Source of the DNA: Scandinavium goeteborgense | Lineage (GTDB): Bacteria; Pseudomonadota; Gammaproteobacteria; Enterobacterales; Enterobacteriaceae | Length of the DNA stretch: 64,000 nucleotides | Direction of reading: 5' to 3' | NCBI RefSeq assembly: GCF_003935895.2 | Contig: NZ_CP054058.1 | Coordinates: forward strand, 2,895,177 to 2,959,176 | Made by a program: the position numbers and the translations under genes | In this document: positions 50,000-62,236 of the stretch, piece after piece | How positions within the stretch are numbered: position 1 is the first letter of the stretch | Layout: each line of letters begins with the position of its first letter | The notes under the pieces: model-generated | The model's input: the letters and a program-made list of their open reading frames with translations, nothing else | Told to the model about the DNA's origin: nothing | Databases searched by the model: none

Positions 50000-52444
50000 T
50001 TACGCTTTTACGACCTGAACGAGGTTAGTGTGCGACGGGTTGCCCTTCGCCAACGGCGACGGACGCTGAGTGGTCAGGACGTTTATACAGCCCGCCTGGT
50101 CAACGCCTTTTGCATCCGGCGCATACCATGCCCCCTCACCTAACGCTACAACGCCTGGCATCATGCGCGGCGTAACCTTCGCTTCAATGTGGACCTCACC
50201 GCGACCGTTAAAGATCTTCACGCGGTCGCCATTGGCAATCCCACGTTTCTTCGCGTCCATCGGGTTCATCCACATTTCCTGAGGACATGCAGCCTTCAGA
50301 ACATCTACGTTGCCGTAAGTAGAGTGGCAACGCGCTTTATAGTGGAAGCCCGTCAGCTGCAACGGATAATCTTTGGCCAGCGGATCGTCGTAGTTTTCGA
50401 AGCCTGCCGCGTAGATTGGCAGTGGATCGATAACATCGCCTTCCGTCAGTTGCCAGGAGGCGGCAATCTCTGCCAGCTGCGCTGAGTAAATTTCGATTTT
50501 GCCTGACGGCGTGGTCAGCGGGTTGGCAGCCGGGTTCTCGCGGAACGCCTTATAGGCCACGTGATGCCCTTCTGGATCGCGCTGCTTGAACATGCCCTGC
50601 TTGCGGAACTCTTCAAACGTCGGCAGCCCTGGGATCGCCTGGCGAGACTGTTCGTACAGATGGCGCATCCACTCTTCCTGGTTACGGCCTTCAGTGAACT
50701 TCTGCTCAACACCCATGCGTTTTGCCAGCTGAGTGGTCATCTCATAGATGGTTTTGCACTCGAAACGCGGTTTGATAACCTGGTCGGCAAAGATGACGTA
50801 GGACATGTTGCCGCAAGACGCATCCAGCGCGAAGTCCATCTGCTCAGACGCGGTGCAGTCTGGCAGCAGGATATCGGCATATTTCGCCGAAGAGGTCATG
50901 TGGCAATCCACCACCACAATCAGTTCGCATTTCTTGTCATCTTGCAGGATGTCGTGAGTACGGTTGATATCGGAGTGCTGGTTGATAATGCAGTTACCCG
51001 CATAGTTCCAGATCATCTTGATCGGCACATCGAGTTTATCTTTACCGCGCACGCCATCGCGGGTAGCGGTCATTTCCGGGCCGCGCTCAATCGCATCGGT
51101 CCACATAAACATCGAAATGCTGGTTTCTACCGGATTATCCAGCGTTGGCATACGTTCGAATGGCAGATCGTATGAACCTTCACGCGCGCCGGAGTTACCG
51201 CCGTTAATGCCGACGTTGCCGGTCAGAATCGCCAGCATAGAGATAGCACGGGTGGCAATCTCGCCGTTAGCATGACGCTGCGGACCCCAGCCCTGGCTGA
51301 TAAATGCCGGCTTGGCGGTCGCGATTTCACGTGCCAACTGGACAATACGTTCCGCCGGGATCCCAGTGATGGACGCAGCCCACTGTGGCGTTTTAGCGGT
51401 GCCGTCTTTGCCCTCACCAAGAATGTACGCTTTATAGTGTCCATTCGCAGGCGCAGTGGCAGGCAGGGTTTTCTCGTCGTAGCCGACGCAGTATTTGTCG
51501 AGGAACGGCTGATCGACCAGATTTTCAGTGATCATCACCCATGCCAGACCTGACACCAGCGCGCCGTCGGTACCTGGGCGAATTGGGATCCACTCATCTT
51601 CACGGCCTGCACCGGTGTCGGTGTAGCGCGGATCGATGATGATCAGACGTGCATTGGATTTTTCACGCGCCTGTTCAAGGTAATAGGTCACGCCGCCGCC
51701 GCTCATGCGGGTTTCACCTGGGTTGTTGCCGAACAGCACAACCAGCTGGCTATTTTCAATATCCGATGGGCTGTTGCCGTCGGCCCAGCCGCCGTAGGTG
51801 TAGTTCAGACCTTCCGCAATTTGCGCGGAAGAGTAATCACCGTAATGATTCAGGTAACCGCCGCAGCAGTTCATCAGACGGGCAATCAGCGTTTTTCCTG
51901 GCGGCCAGGAACGCGTCATGGTGCCACCCAACGTGCCGGTACCATAATTGAGGTAGATAGATTCGTTGCCGTAATCTTTGATCAAACGCTGCATATTGTT
52001 GGCGATAGTGTCATACGCCTCTTCCCAGCTAATGCGCTCGAACTTCCCTTCCCCACGTTTACCGACGCGTTTCATCGGATATTTAAGGCGGTCAGGATTA
52101 TAAACACGGCGACGCATAGAGCGGCCGCGAAGACACGCGCGCACCTGATGCAGACCATCGTAGTTATCGTCGCCGGTATTGTCGGTTTCAACGTATTTGA
52201 TTTCGCCATCGACCACGTGCATACGCAGCGGGCAGCGGCTACCGCAGTTCACCGTACAGGCGCTCCAGACCATTTTCCCGGCAACAGCGGCTGGCGCAAT
52301 GGCGTCGGCGGCATTGGCGATACGGGTAAACGGTAACGTGAATGCGCTACTGGCGATCGCCAGTCCGCCGATTGCCGAGGTTTTCATCAAACCTCGGCGG
52401 CTGACTTCGGCAGTCAGCAAAGCATCAGGTGCTTTTATTTTCAT
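50000..52444 (-). CDS. dmsA: Dimethyl sulfoxide reductase catalytic subunit DmsA
   Basis: A 814-residue molybdo-bis(guanine dinucleotide) enzyme that reduces DMSO and N-oxides as anaerobic electron acceptors. A Tat signal is visible at the start ('EVSRRGLMKTSAIGGLAIASSAFTLPF'), then 'CTVNCGSRCPLRMHVVDGEIKYVETD' for the [4Fe-4S] site, the molybdopterin-binding core and C-terminal 'TQRPSPLAKGNPSHTNLVQV'. The length matches the E. coli precursor. FNR and ModE operators lie upstream, matching known anaerobic induction and molybdate response. Confidence 0.98.
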   Translation of the reverse strand: MKIKAPDALLTAEVSRRGLMKTSAIGGLAIASSAFTLPFTRIANAADAIAPAAVAGKMVWSACTVNCGSRCPLRMHVVDGEIKYVETDNTGDDNYDGLHQVRACLRGRSMRRRVYNPDRLKYPMKRVGKRGEGKFERISWEEAYDTIANNMQRLIKDYGNESIYLNYGTGTLGGTMTRSWPPGKTLIARLMNCCGGYLNHYGDYSSAQIAEGLNYTYGGWADGNSPSDIENSQLVVLFGNNPGETRMSGGGVTYYLEQAREKSNARLIIIDPRYTDTGAGREDEWIPIRPGTDGALVSGLAWVMITENLVDQPFLDKYCVGYDEKTLPATAPANGHYKAYILGEGKDGTAKTPQWAASITGIPAERIVQLAREIATAKPAFISQGWGPQRHANGEIATRAISMLAILTGNVGINGGNSGAREGSYDLPFERMPTLDNPVETSISMFMWTDAIERGPEMTATRDGVRGKDKLDVPIKMIWNYAGNCIINQHSDINRTHDILQDDKKCELIVVVDCHMTSSAKYADILLPDCTASEQMDFALDASCGNMSYVIFADQVIKPRFECKTIYEMTTQLAKRMGVEQKFTEGRNQEEWMRHLYEQSRQAIPGLPTFEEFRKQGMFKQRDPEGHHVAYKAFRENPAANPLTTPSGKIEIYSAQLAEIAASWQLTEGDVIDPLPIYAAGFENYDDPLAKDYPLQLTGFHYKARCHSTYGNVDVLKAACPQEMWMNPMDAKKRGIANGDRVKIFNGRGEVHIEAKVTPRMMPGVVALGEGAWYAPDAKGVDQAGCINVLTTQRPSPLAKGNPSHTNLVQVVKA

Positions 52445-52480
52445 GGATACTCACTTCATTGCTCATTGAAATGAACCAAT

Positions 52481-52504
52481 CGCTATATAGATATGTATAT
52501 AGCG
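52481..52504 (-). promoter_or_regulatory. ModE operator in front of dmsA
   Basis: CGCTATATA (52481-52489) and TATATAGCG (52496-52504) are perfect inverted repeats separated by 6 bp. This matches the known ModE box (CGnTATATA-N6-TATATAnCG) used by molybdate-bound ModE, which controls dmsABC in E. coli. It lies 37 bp upstream of the dmsA start, downstream of the predicted FNR promoter. Confidence 0.82.
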
Positions 52505-52577
52505 AAGTCGGTTTTTTTTAGAGTTTTATGCTGCTTCTAATTCGAAGGGAGTATCCCTGCTTTCGACTGAAGGGTTA

Positions 52578-52591
52578 TTGTTCAGTATCAA
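52578..52591 (-). promoter_or_regulatory. FNR site of the dmsABC promoter
   Basis: On the minus strand TTGAT-ACTG-AACAA matches the FNR consensus with one base change, and it is nearly the same as the functional E. coli dmsA site (TTGATACCGAACAA). With class II geometry (-41.5) the start would be near 52543, about 100 bp before the dmsA ATG, leaving the ModE box in the leader. Confidence 0.82.
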
Positions 52592-52599
52592 AACAGGTA

Positions 52600-52628
52600 T
52601 AAAAAAAGCGCCCTAAGGCGCTTTTTTA
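52600..52628 (-). terminator. Terminator of serS
   Basis: AAAAAAGCGCC-CTAA-GGCGCTTTTTT is symmetrical and lies 20 bp past the serS stop, directly ahead of the dmsA promoter on the same strand, insulating the two transcripts. Confidence 0.88.
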
Positions 52629-52647
52629 AGAAAGGAATGAGGAGCTA

Positions 52648-53961
<1,314 letters not shown>

Positions 53962-53965
53962 TTAG

Positions 53966-54000
53966 TAAAATGAGAAAATGACCGCAGCCTGCGGTCATTA
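53966..54000 (-). terminator. Terminator of lolA-rarA
   Basis: On the minus strand AATGACCGCA-GGC-TGCGGTCATT followed by TTCTCATTTT, between rarA and serS. Confidence 0.8.
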
Positions 54001-54034
54001 GAGATTTAGCGATAACCTTACCGCAACGCCCTGT

Positions 54035-55378
54035 TTAGCGGTAGCGTTTTGTGGGGCTATTTTGATCCTGCTCGGTAAGCCAGGCGAGCTTTTCACCAAT
54101 CTTACCTTCAAGACCACGCGAGGACGGCGTGTAATAACGGGTTTGCGACATTTCTTGCGGGAAATAGACTTCGCCAGCCGCGTAAGCGTTGGGCTCGTCG
54201 TGGGCGTAGCGATACTCCTGACCGTAACCCATCTCTTTCATCAGTTTGGTCGGTGCATTGCGAAGATGCACCGGCACGTCGTAGTCAGGTCGTTCTCGCG
54301 CGTCAGCCATCGCCGCTTTAAAGGCGGTATAGACAGCGTTACTCTTCGGCGCACAGGCCAGATAGACAATCGCCTGCGCAATCGCGCGTTCGCCTTCGGA
54401 AGGGCCGACGCGGGTAAAACAATCCCAGGCCGAAATCGCCACTTGCATCGCCCGCGGATCAGCGTTGCCGACGTCTTCGGAAGCAATCGCCAGACAACGA
54501 CGGGCGACGTATAGCGGGTCACCTCCGGCGGTAATAATGCGAGCGTACCAGTAGAGTGCCGCGTCCGGTGCACTACCGCGGACAGATTTATGCAGCGCAG
54601 AAATCAAATCGTAGAAGCGGTCGCCTTTGTTATCAAAGCGCGCGCTACGTTCTCCGGCAATCTCGGTTAACAATTCTGGCTTTAATACGCGCTTGCCGGA
54701 ATCATCCAGCTCCGCCATATCCGCCATCATCTCCAGGGTGTTTAACGCCCGGCGGGCATCACCGTTGACCAGTTCTGCAATCGCCTTGCGCGTTTCGTCA
54801 GGAAAGACGATATCCTGGCCACCGTAGCCGCGAGCGCTGTCGGTCATCGCCTGAGTTAATACCTGTTCGATATCTTCGACAGTGAGCGATTTCAGCAGAT
54901 ACACACGGGCGCGGGAAAGCAGTGCCGAGTTGAGTTCAAAAGAGGGGTTTTCGGTGGTAGCGCCAATGAAAAAGATGGTTCCGTCTTCAATATGCGGCAG
55001 AAACGCATCCTGCTGGCTTTTATTGAAACGATGGACTTCATCGACGAACAGAATGGTGCGTCGTCCGGCATTGCGATTCTGCCGGGCACGTTCGATAGCT
55101 TCTCGAATTTCTTTCACGCCGGACGTGACCGCAGAGAGGCGTTCCACGTCGGCGTTAGCATAGCGGGCAATCACTTCTGCCAGCGTCGTTTTCCCGGTTC
55201 CCGGCGGTCCCCACAGAATCATTGAATGCAGGTGTCCTGCTTCAATGGCACGTGGCAACGGTTTGCCGGTAGCCAGCAGATGCTGCTGGCCAATGTACTG
55301 CGCTAAATTTTCTGGCCGCATACGCGCGGCCAGAGGTTGAAACGCATTATCAGAAAAATCGAGCGACAGATTGCTCAC
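54035..55378 (-). CDS. rarA: Replication-associated recombination protein RarA (MgsA)
   Basis: A 447-residue AAA+ ATPase related to clamp-loader subunits that acts at stalled forks. Seen: Walker A '[21 protein letters not shown]', Walker B '[25 protein letters not shown]', sensor 1 '[24 protein letters not shown]' and the C-terminal tetramerisation part '[38 protein letters not shown]'. It starts 9 bp after the lolA stop, so the two are co-transcribed. Confidence 0.97.
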   Translation of the reverse strand: MSNLSLDFSDNAFQPLAARMRPENLAQYIGQQHLLATGKPLPRAIEAGHLHSMILWGPPGTGKTTLAEVIARYANADVERLSAVTSGVKEIREAIERARQNRNAGRRTILFVDEVHRFNKSQQDAFLPHIEDGTIFFIGATTENPSFELNSALLSRARVYLLKSLTVEDIEQVLTQAMTDSARGYGGQDIVFPDETRKAIAELVNGDARRALNTLEMMADMAELDDSGKRVLKPELLTEIAGERSARFDNKGDRFYDLISALHKSVRGSAPDAALYWYARIITAGGDPLYVARRCLAIASEDVGNADPRAMQVAISAWDCFTRVGPSEGERAIAQAIVYLACAPKSNAVYTAFKAAMADARERPDYDVPVHLRNAPTKLMKEMGYGQEYRYAHDEPNAYAAGEVYFPQEMSQTRYYTPSSRGLEGKIGEKLAWLTEQDQNSPTKRYR

Positions 55379-55387
55379 GCACGCCTC

Positions 55388-55999
55388 TTATTTACGCTGA
55401 TCGTCCACCGTTACTCCTTTTGGCGGAGTAAAGGTAAATTTGGATGCATCCACCGTGCCGTTCTGCTGGGACTTCAGCTGATAGCTGCTACGCTGATCGT
55501 CCTGCTCAATGGCGCTGAATTGATGAATGGTGCCATCGCGGCTCACGTTGATGGTGAACTCTTTCAGATTACCGTTGCTGCCTTTTGGGGTCAGCACAAA
55601 ATCGTCACCGCTCTGCTTGATGTTGTACTGCTTCCAGTCGCTGGACTGGTTACGCGCAATCAGCATGAACGGCGTGTTGCTGGTCGCGTCTTTCAGCCAG
55701 GTCGCGGTTGCTTGTTCAACGAACGGGTTATAGAACCACAGCGTTTTACCATCGGAAACCAGAATACTTTCATCCGGTTGCGTCATATGCCAGTTAAAGA
55801 GGTTTGGACGCTTGACGGATAAATCGCCCTGCCCGTCCTGAACCGCATTACCGCTGCCATCGGTCACTTTCTGGGTGAAGCTGGCGTTGAAGCTGCTGAC
55901 TTTATCCAGGCGGCTTTTCAGGTCGCTCGCGGCATCGGCCCAGACGCTGCTGGCAACAAAACTGGTCAGTAAGGCACAGGTGATGGCAAATTTTTTCAT
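55388..55999 (-). CDS. lolA: Outer-membrane lipoprotein chaperone LolA
   Basis: LolA ferries lipoproteins across the periplasm from LolCDE to LolB. The 203-residue form starts '[21 protein letters not shown]', a clear Sec signal peptide cut before '[10 protein letters not shown]'. The ATG two codons upstream (56005) is an alternative; the shorter form equals E. coli LolA. '[10 protein letters not shown]', '[33 protein letters not shown]' and '[12 protein letters not shown]' are conserved. Confidence 0.97.
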   Translation of the reverse strand: MKKFAITCALLTSFVASSVWADAASDLKSRLDKVSSFNASFTQKVTDGSGNAVQDGQGDLSVKRPNLFNWHMTQPDESILVSDGKTLWFYNPFVEQATATWLKDATSNTPFMLIARNQSSDWKQYNIKQSGDDFVLTPKGSNGNLKEFTINVSRDGTIHQFSAIEQDDQRSSYQLKSQQNGTVDASKFTFTPPKGVTVDDQRK

Positions 56000-56128
56000 C
56001 TTCATTCCTTAAATGCGTCACTCCCGACACGGGAGTCTCTTTATTCCCACTGTAAGCAGTGAACCTACAGTGGGACAGGAGAAAATACTGATTTTTTGGC
56101 TATTTACGCAACTTTTCAAACGCTGCGT

Positions 56129-59100
56129 TTAATCAAACGGAGGCGGGGCCAGTACTTCACGGTTGCCGTTATGGCCCGCTTCGCTGACGATCCCCTGCGC
56201 TTCCATCTGCTCGATGATGCGCGCGGCACGGTTGTAACCGATGCGGAACTGACGCTGTACACCAGAGATAGAGGCTTTGCGTTTTTCGGTCACAAATTTC
56301 ACCGCCTGATCAAACAGCTGATCGAGCTCTTCACCGTTGTCCAGACCAGCTGAACCACCCTCACTTTCGCTGTCGGACGTGATGCCGTCGACATACTGCG
56401 GACGACCGCGCGCTTTCCAGTCCTGAACCACCGCGTGGACTTCCTGGTCACGGACGAATGCACCGTGAACACGCGTCGGTGCCGAGCTGGAGTTTGGCCC
56501 GGAGTAGAGCATGTCACCCATACCGAGCAGTGATTCCGCACCGCCCTGATCGAGAATGGTACGGGAGTCAATTTTGCTCGACACGGTAAAGGCGATACGG
56601 GTCGGGATGTTAGCTTTGATAAGACCGGTGATCACATCAACCGACGGACGCTGTGTTGCCAGCACCAGGTGAATACCGGCGGCACGCGCTTTCTGCGCCA
56701 GGCGGGCGATTAACTCTTCCACCTTTTTACCGACGGTCATCATCAGGTCAGCGAATTCATCCACCAGTACCACGATGTATGGCAGTTTTTCCAGCGTCGG
56801 ATGCACTGCATCCATGCTGTCGCCTGGCTTCCAGTACGGATCCGGAATTGGACGCCCCATCTGCGCGGCCTGAGCAATCTTCTCGTTATAACCCGCGAGA
56901 TTACGCACTCCGAGCGCTGACATCAGCTTGTAGCGACGTTCCATTTCATTGACGCTCCAGCGCAGGGCGTTGGCAGCATCCTTCATGTCGGTCACGACTT
57001 CCGTCAGTAGATGCGGGATACCTTCATAAACGGACAGCTCCAGCATTTTCGGGTCGATCATGATGAAGCGCACGTCTTCCGGCGTTGCCTTGTAGAGCAT
57101 GCTAAGGATCATGGCGTTCACACCGACAGACTTACCGGAGCCGGTCGTACCGGCCACCAGCAGGTGAGGCATTTTCGCCAGGTCGGCAATCACTGGCTCA
57201 CCGGCAATGTCTTTCCCGAGCACGATAGTCAGCGGCGATGGGCTTTCGCGGAATTTCGCGCAGTCCAGCACTTCACGCAGGTAAACGGTTTGACGTTTTT
57301 TGTTTGGCAGTTCCAGGCCTACATACGGTTTGCCAGGAATAACCTCAACCACACGCACGGCAACGGTCGATAACGAACGCGCCAGGTCACGAGAGAGGTT
57401 CGAAATACGTGCGGCTTTTACACCCGGCGCCAGATTCAACTCGAAACGAGTAATGACCGGGCCCGGTGAATAGTTCACGACGTCTGCCTTGATACGGAAA
57501 TCGGCCAGACGTGTTTCCACCAGGCGTGCGGTTTGCTCCAGCGCGAAGGTATCAACTGGCTCGATTTCAGTCGGCGGCTGGGTCAACAGATCCAGTGACG
57601 GCAATGGCGTAGTCGGTTTTTGCCGCGGACGATCGTCACCGTTACGCATCAGCAGCGGATGAATCAGGCTTTCCTGCGGCTGAGGCGCGGGCTGTTGCTG
57701 AGGCTGCTGGTAGGCGGGTTGCGCCTGAGGAGCCTGCGGCGGTTGTTGATATGCCTGAGCCTGCTGAGGTTGTTGATTGACCTGCGGCTGCGGTGCCATT
57801 TGCTGCGGTTGCTGGTAGGCCTGCGGCGGCTGTTCCGGCGCGACACTTGGCGTAAATAGCGGCGCTTTCGGCGTATCATCGACGAGCGTTTTCATCGGTG
57901 AGAATTCATAGTCCGTAGGGGAGAACGGATTCGCCCCCTGTGGCTGTTCGCTGGCATAACGTTGCTGCTGTGTGGCTGCAAACTGGCGTGCCAGTTCGGC
58001 TTCGGCGGCAGCATCTTCGTCTTCCTGCGTCTCAACGTAGCTGTTGTCTTCGTATTCCTGACCATAGCGTTGCTGCTGGGTGGCAGCAAACTGACGAGCC
58101 AGCTCGTCCTGATGTAACCCATCAGCGTCTTCATCGCCCATCAACTCGTCAGACAATTCTTCAGCCTGGCGCTGTGACGGTATTTTGATACCAAAAGAGG
58201 CTGAGGCCAGTTCACGGCGCGTGGGTACACGCACTGGATTCGGACGTGGAAGCTGCGGGCCAATACCGGCTTTAACCTGCGGACGCGGCGCATCTGTCGG
58301 ACTGAACAGCTGAGCGGCCGACGCGGCGGTGGCGGCAGCGGCGGCAGCTCCGGTAGCCTGATGAACACCGGCTGCGACAGAAGCAACAGCCGCCGCTGGG
58401 GCAACTGCGGCCAGCGGATCGACAATCGACGCAGACGGCGCAGGCATGGTTGGCATTGGCGTGCTCACCGTCGCCGGTTCCGGCGTTGGCTGATACCACG
58501 CGGCAAGCTGTTCACGTTCACGCGCACGCTTTTCTTCCACTTCTTCGAAATAGTAGAGCGGTGGGCGCTGCGGTTTAATTTCTTCTTCCGGTTCTGGTGC
58601 CACTTCTGGCATTGGCGGAGCCTGCTCTACAGGCGGAACATATTCCGGCTGAGCGTAATACTCAGGTTCAGGTTGTTGCCAAGGCTGCTCAGGCTGCGCG
58701 TACTGCTGCACTGGCTCCGGATCCTGCCACAACTCTTCAATAGAAGGCTGCTGACGGAAGGCTTCCGGCTGAATATATTCGGGTTTCGCAACCGGTGCCT
58801 GCGGCGGCCAATTGTCCGGAGACGGAGCAATAACCGGGTCTGGCGTTTGCGGAGCCGGAACGGCCTGCCATTCCACACTCGGTGCGGCCATTTCACCGCC
58901 CGGAACGGAAGGGGCAACCATCGCGGCTGATGCAGGTTCTGCCCATGCTTGAGTGGTCGCCATCGCAGCCGCCGCTGCGGCAACCGGTTCGGCAATGGAA
59001 TGACCGTTCATCAGCGGATCGTTTTCATCCCAGGCAGCCGGGCGGGTCGCGCTGTTGCCGGAGAAAAGTACATCGTCGGCATCAGGCTGGCGCGTTGCGC

Positions 59101-59989
59101 TATTGCCCGAGAACAAGACGTCATCGGCATCTGCGGCTTGACCGCGCGCACTGTAGTGTACTTCCGCTTCGTCTTCATCCATTCGACGACCAGAGAACAA
59201 CGCAGCGTCCGTTTTGCGCCCCATCGGGTTGCTAAACTTATCGGCAATGCGCTGACGACGCGCCAGTGCACCGCGCAGAATACGGGCGCGGCGCCCTTCT
59301 TTCTTCGGTGCGGCGTCATGTTCGTCTTCGTCATCTTCGTACTCTTCGTCGTCAATCCACGAATCGTCGCGACGAGTACGGTTACTGGCGAAGGTCAGAA
59401 TATTGAGGATCCAGTTACCGATTTTCTCGGCAATGCTGACCCAGGACCAGCCGGTGAACAGCGTCAACCCTGCAGCCCAAATGCACAGCAAGGCCAGCGT
59501 ACCGCCGCTGCTGTGCAGCATAGGTTGCAATGCGGTGCTGAGCAGGCTGCCGATAACCCCGCCGGAGGCGAAGTACCAGATGTCATCTGCGTTGATCGCG
59601 GCAAGCCCACACATAGTGAGGATCATCGCCAGGACGCCAATCAGACGTAGCGCCACTGCAAAATAATCAACGTATTCGTCACTCGCACGATGCTTATACG
59701 CAAACCAGCAGGCACCGATAATCATCACGGGCAAGGTGTAGGCCATTACGCCAAAAATGAAAAACAGCGTATCTGCAAGCCATGCACCCGGCATTCCGCC
59801 AAGATTATGGATCGGTTCGTGCCAGGCGGTTTGTGACCAACTGGGATCGGAAGGATTAAAGCTAAGTAGTGCTGCCATCAGCCAGATGGCAAAAAGGGAA
59901 CAGAGGATCAGGAACGCTTCAAGTAGACGGCGCCCGCTGCTTAATCTGTTAATCGTTACTTCTTTTTCTTCAGTGTATTCCTGGCTCAA
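56129..59989 (-). CDS. ftsK: DNA translocase FtsK
   Basis: FtsK couples division with chromosome-dimer resolution: its N-terminal membrane domain joins the divisome and its C-terminal motor pumps DNA and activates XerCD at dif. The 1286-residue protein has four membrane segments (about 22-190), a long low-complexity Pro/Gln/Ala linker with internal repeats, then the motor with Walker A '[14 protein letters not shown]', Walker B '[13 protein letters not shown]' and the winged-helix gamma domain '[28 protein letters not shown]' that reads KOPS. The start is TTG at 59989 (GGAG 8 nt upstream), giving the E. coli N-terminus 'MSQEYTE' (TTG read as Met); the GTG 9 nt earlier overlaps the ribosome site. 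Slightly shorter than E. coli (1329) because of the linker. Confidence 0.96.
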   Translation of the reverse strand: MSQEYTEEKEVTINRLSSGRRLLEAFLILCSLFAIWLMAALLSFNPSDPSWSQTAWHEPIHNLGGMPGAWLADTLFFIFGVMAYTLPVMIIGACWFAYKHRASDEYVDYFAVALRLIGVLAMILTMCGLAAINADDIWYFASGGVIGSLLSTALQPMLHSSGGTLALLCIWAAGLTLFTGWSWVSIAEKIGNWILNILTFASNRTRRDDSWIDDEEYEDDEDEHDAAPKKEGRRARILRGALARRQRIADKFSNPMGRKTDAALFSGRRMDEDEAEVHYSARGQAADADDVLFSGNSATRQPDADDVLFSGNSATRPAAWDENDPLMNGHSIAEPVAAAAAAMATTQAWAEPASAAMVAPSVPGGEMAAPSVEWQAVPAPQTPDPVIAPSPDNWPPQAPVAKPEYIQPEAFRQQPSIEELWQDPEPVQQYAQPEQPWQQPEPEYYAQPEYVPPVEQAPPMPEVAPEPEEEIKPQRPPLYYFEEVEEKRAREREQLAAWYQPTPEPATVSTPMPTMPAPSASIVDPLAAVAPAAAVASVAAGVHQATGAAAAAATAASAAQLFSPTDAPRPQVKAGIGPQLPRPNPVRVPTRRELASASFGIKIPSQRQAEELSDELMGDEDADGLHQDELARQFAATQQQRYGQEYEDNSYVETQEDEDAAAEAELARQFAATQQQRYASEQPQGANPFSPTDYEFSPMKTLVDDTPKAPLFTPSVAPEQPPQAYQQPQQMAPQPQVNQQPQQAQAYQQPPQAPQAQPAYQQPQQQPAPQPQESLIHPLLMRNGDDRPRQKPTTPLPSLDLLTQPPTEIEPVDTFALEQTARLVETRLADFRIKADVVNYSPGPVITRFELNLAPGVKAARISNLSRDLARSLSTVAVRVVEVIPGKPYVGLELPNKKRQTVYLREVLDCAKFRESPSPLTIVLGKDIAGEPVIADLAKMPHLLVAGTTGSGKSVGVNAMILSMLYKATPEDVRFIMIDPKMLELSVYEGIPHLLTEVVTDMKDAANALRWSVNEMERRYKLMSALGVRNLAGYNEKIAQAAQMGRPIPDPYWKPGDSMDAVHPTLEKLPYIVVLVDEFADLMMTVGKKVEELIARLAQKARAAGIHLVLATQRPSVDVITGLIKANIPTRIAFTVSSKIDSRTILDQGGAESLLGMGDMLYSGPNSSSAPTRVHGAFVRDQEVHAVVQDWKARGRPQYVDGITSDSESEGGSAGLDNGEELDQLFDQAVKFVTEKRKASISGVQRQFRIGYNRAARIIEQMEAQGIVSEAGHNGNREVLAPPPFD

Positions 59990-60012
59990 GAAAGGCACTC
60001 CAGGTCCTTGAT

Positions 60013-60051
60013 GCTAAAACGGACAACAGCGCCGGGTCTCCCCGGCACTGT
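60013..60051 (-). terminator. Terminator of lrp
   Basis: On the minus strand ACAGTGCCGGG-GAGA-CCCGGCGCTGT is a strong stem (one G-T pair), followed by the moderate run TGTCCGTTTT, between lrp and ftsK. Confidence 0.65.
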
Positions 60052-60108
60052 TGCTGTATGGATTAACAGGAGTGTAATCAACTTGCGTTGATTTTGCACC
60101 TGTTCCGT

Positions 60109-60603
60109 TTAGCGTGTCTTAATTACCAGACGATTACTCTGTTTGACCTCTTCCATAACCACGTAGGTACGGGTGTCATTTACGCCTGGCAGGCGCAGCA
60201 GGGTTTCGCCTAACAGCTTACGGTACGCTGACATGTCCGGCACGCGGGTTTTCAACAGATAGTCGAAATCACCGGAGACCAAATGACACTCTTGAATTTC
60301 TTCAAGTTTTTGCACAGCGGAGTTAAATTGTTCAAACACATCTGGCGCGCCACGATTCAGAGTTATCTCAACAAAAACCAGCAGCGATGCATCCAGATAA
60401 TGCGGGTTCAGCAGCGCGGTATAGCCCTGAATAAACCCTTGTCTTTCCAGCCGACGTACGCGCTCAAGGCAAGGTGTCGGAGAAAGTCCCACTCGTTTAG
60501 AGAGCTCGACGTTGGAAATTCGCCCATCCTTTTGCAATTCGTTCAAAATGTTACGATCGATGCGGTCGAGATCTTTGCCTGGGCGCTTTTTGCTATCTAC
60601 CAT
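60109..60603 (-). CDS. lrp: Leucine-responsive regulatory protein
   Basis: Lrp is a global regulator of amino-acid metabolism and adhesins, responding to leucine. The 164 residues equal E. coli Lrp: N-terminal HTH ('DRIDRNILNELQKDGRISNVELSKRVGLSPTPCLERVRRLE') and C-terminal RAM ligand domain ('FVEITLNRGAPDVFEQFNSAVQKLEEIQECHLVSGDFDYLLKTRV'). The ATG at 60603 gives the known N-terminus 'MVDSKKRPGKDLDRID'; the longer upstream reading is the leader. The long untranslated leader fits an autoregulated gene. Confidence 0.99.
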   Translation of the reverse strand: MVDSKKRPGKDLDRIDRNILNELQKDGRISNVELSKRVGLSPTPCLERVRRLERQGFIQGYTALLNPHYLDASLLVFVEITLNRGAPDVFEQFNSAVQKLEEIQECHLVSGDFDYLLKTRVPDMSAYRKLLGETLLRLPGVNDTRTYVVMEEVKQSNRLVIKTR

Positions 60604-62121
<1,518 letters not shown>

Positions 62122-62148
62122 TCTTTACAAGTCAGTAACAAAGGTAAA

Positions 62149-62178
62149 GAAGGCGACGATAAGTCGCCTTTATTATTT
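62149..62178 (+). terminator. Terminator after trxB
   Basis: AAGGCGAC-GATAA-GTCGCCTT followed by TATTATTTCC, about 30 bp after the trxB stop and 60 bp before cydD. Confidence 0.75.
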
Positions 62179-62236
62179 CCCCGATGTAACATTGCCGTGC
62201 CCAATGATTTCTAATAAGACACCTGCTAAGCACGCA

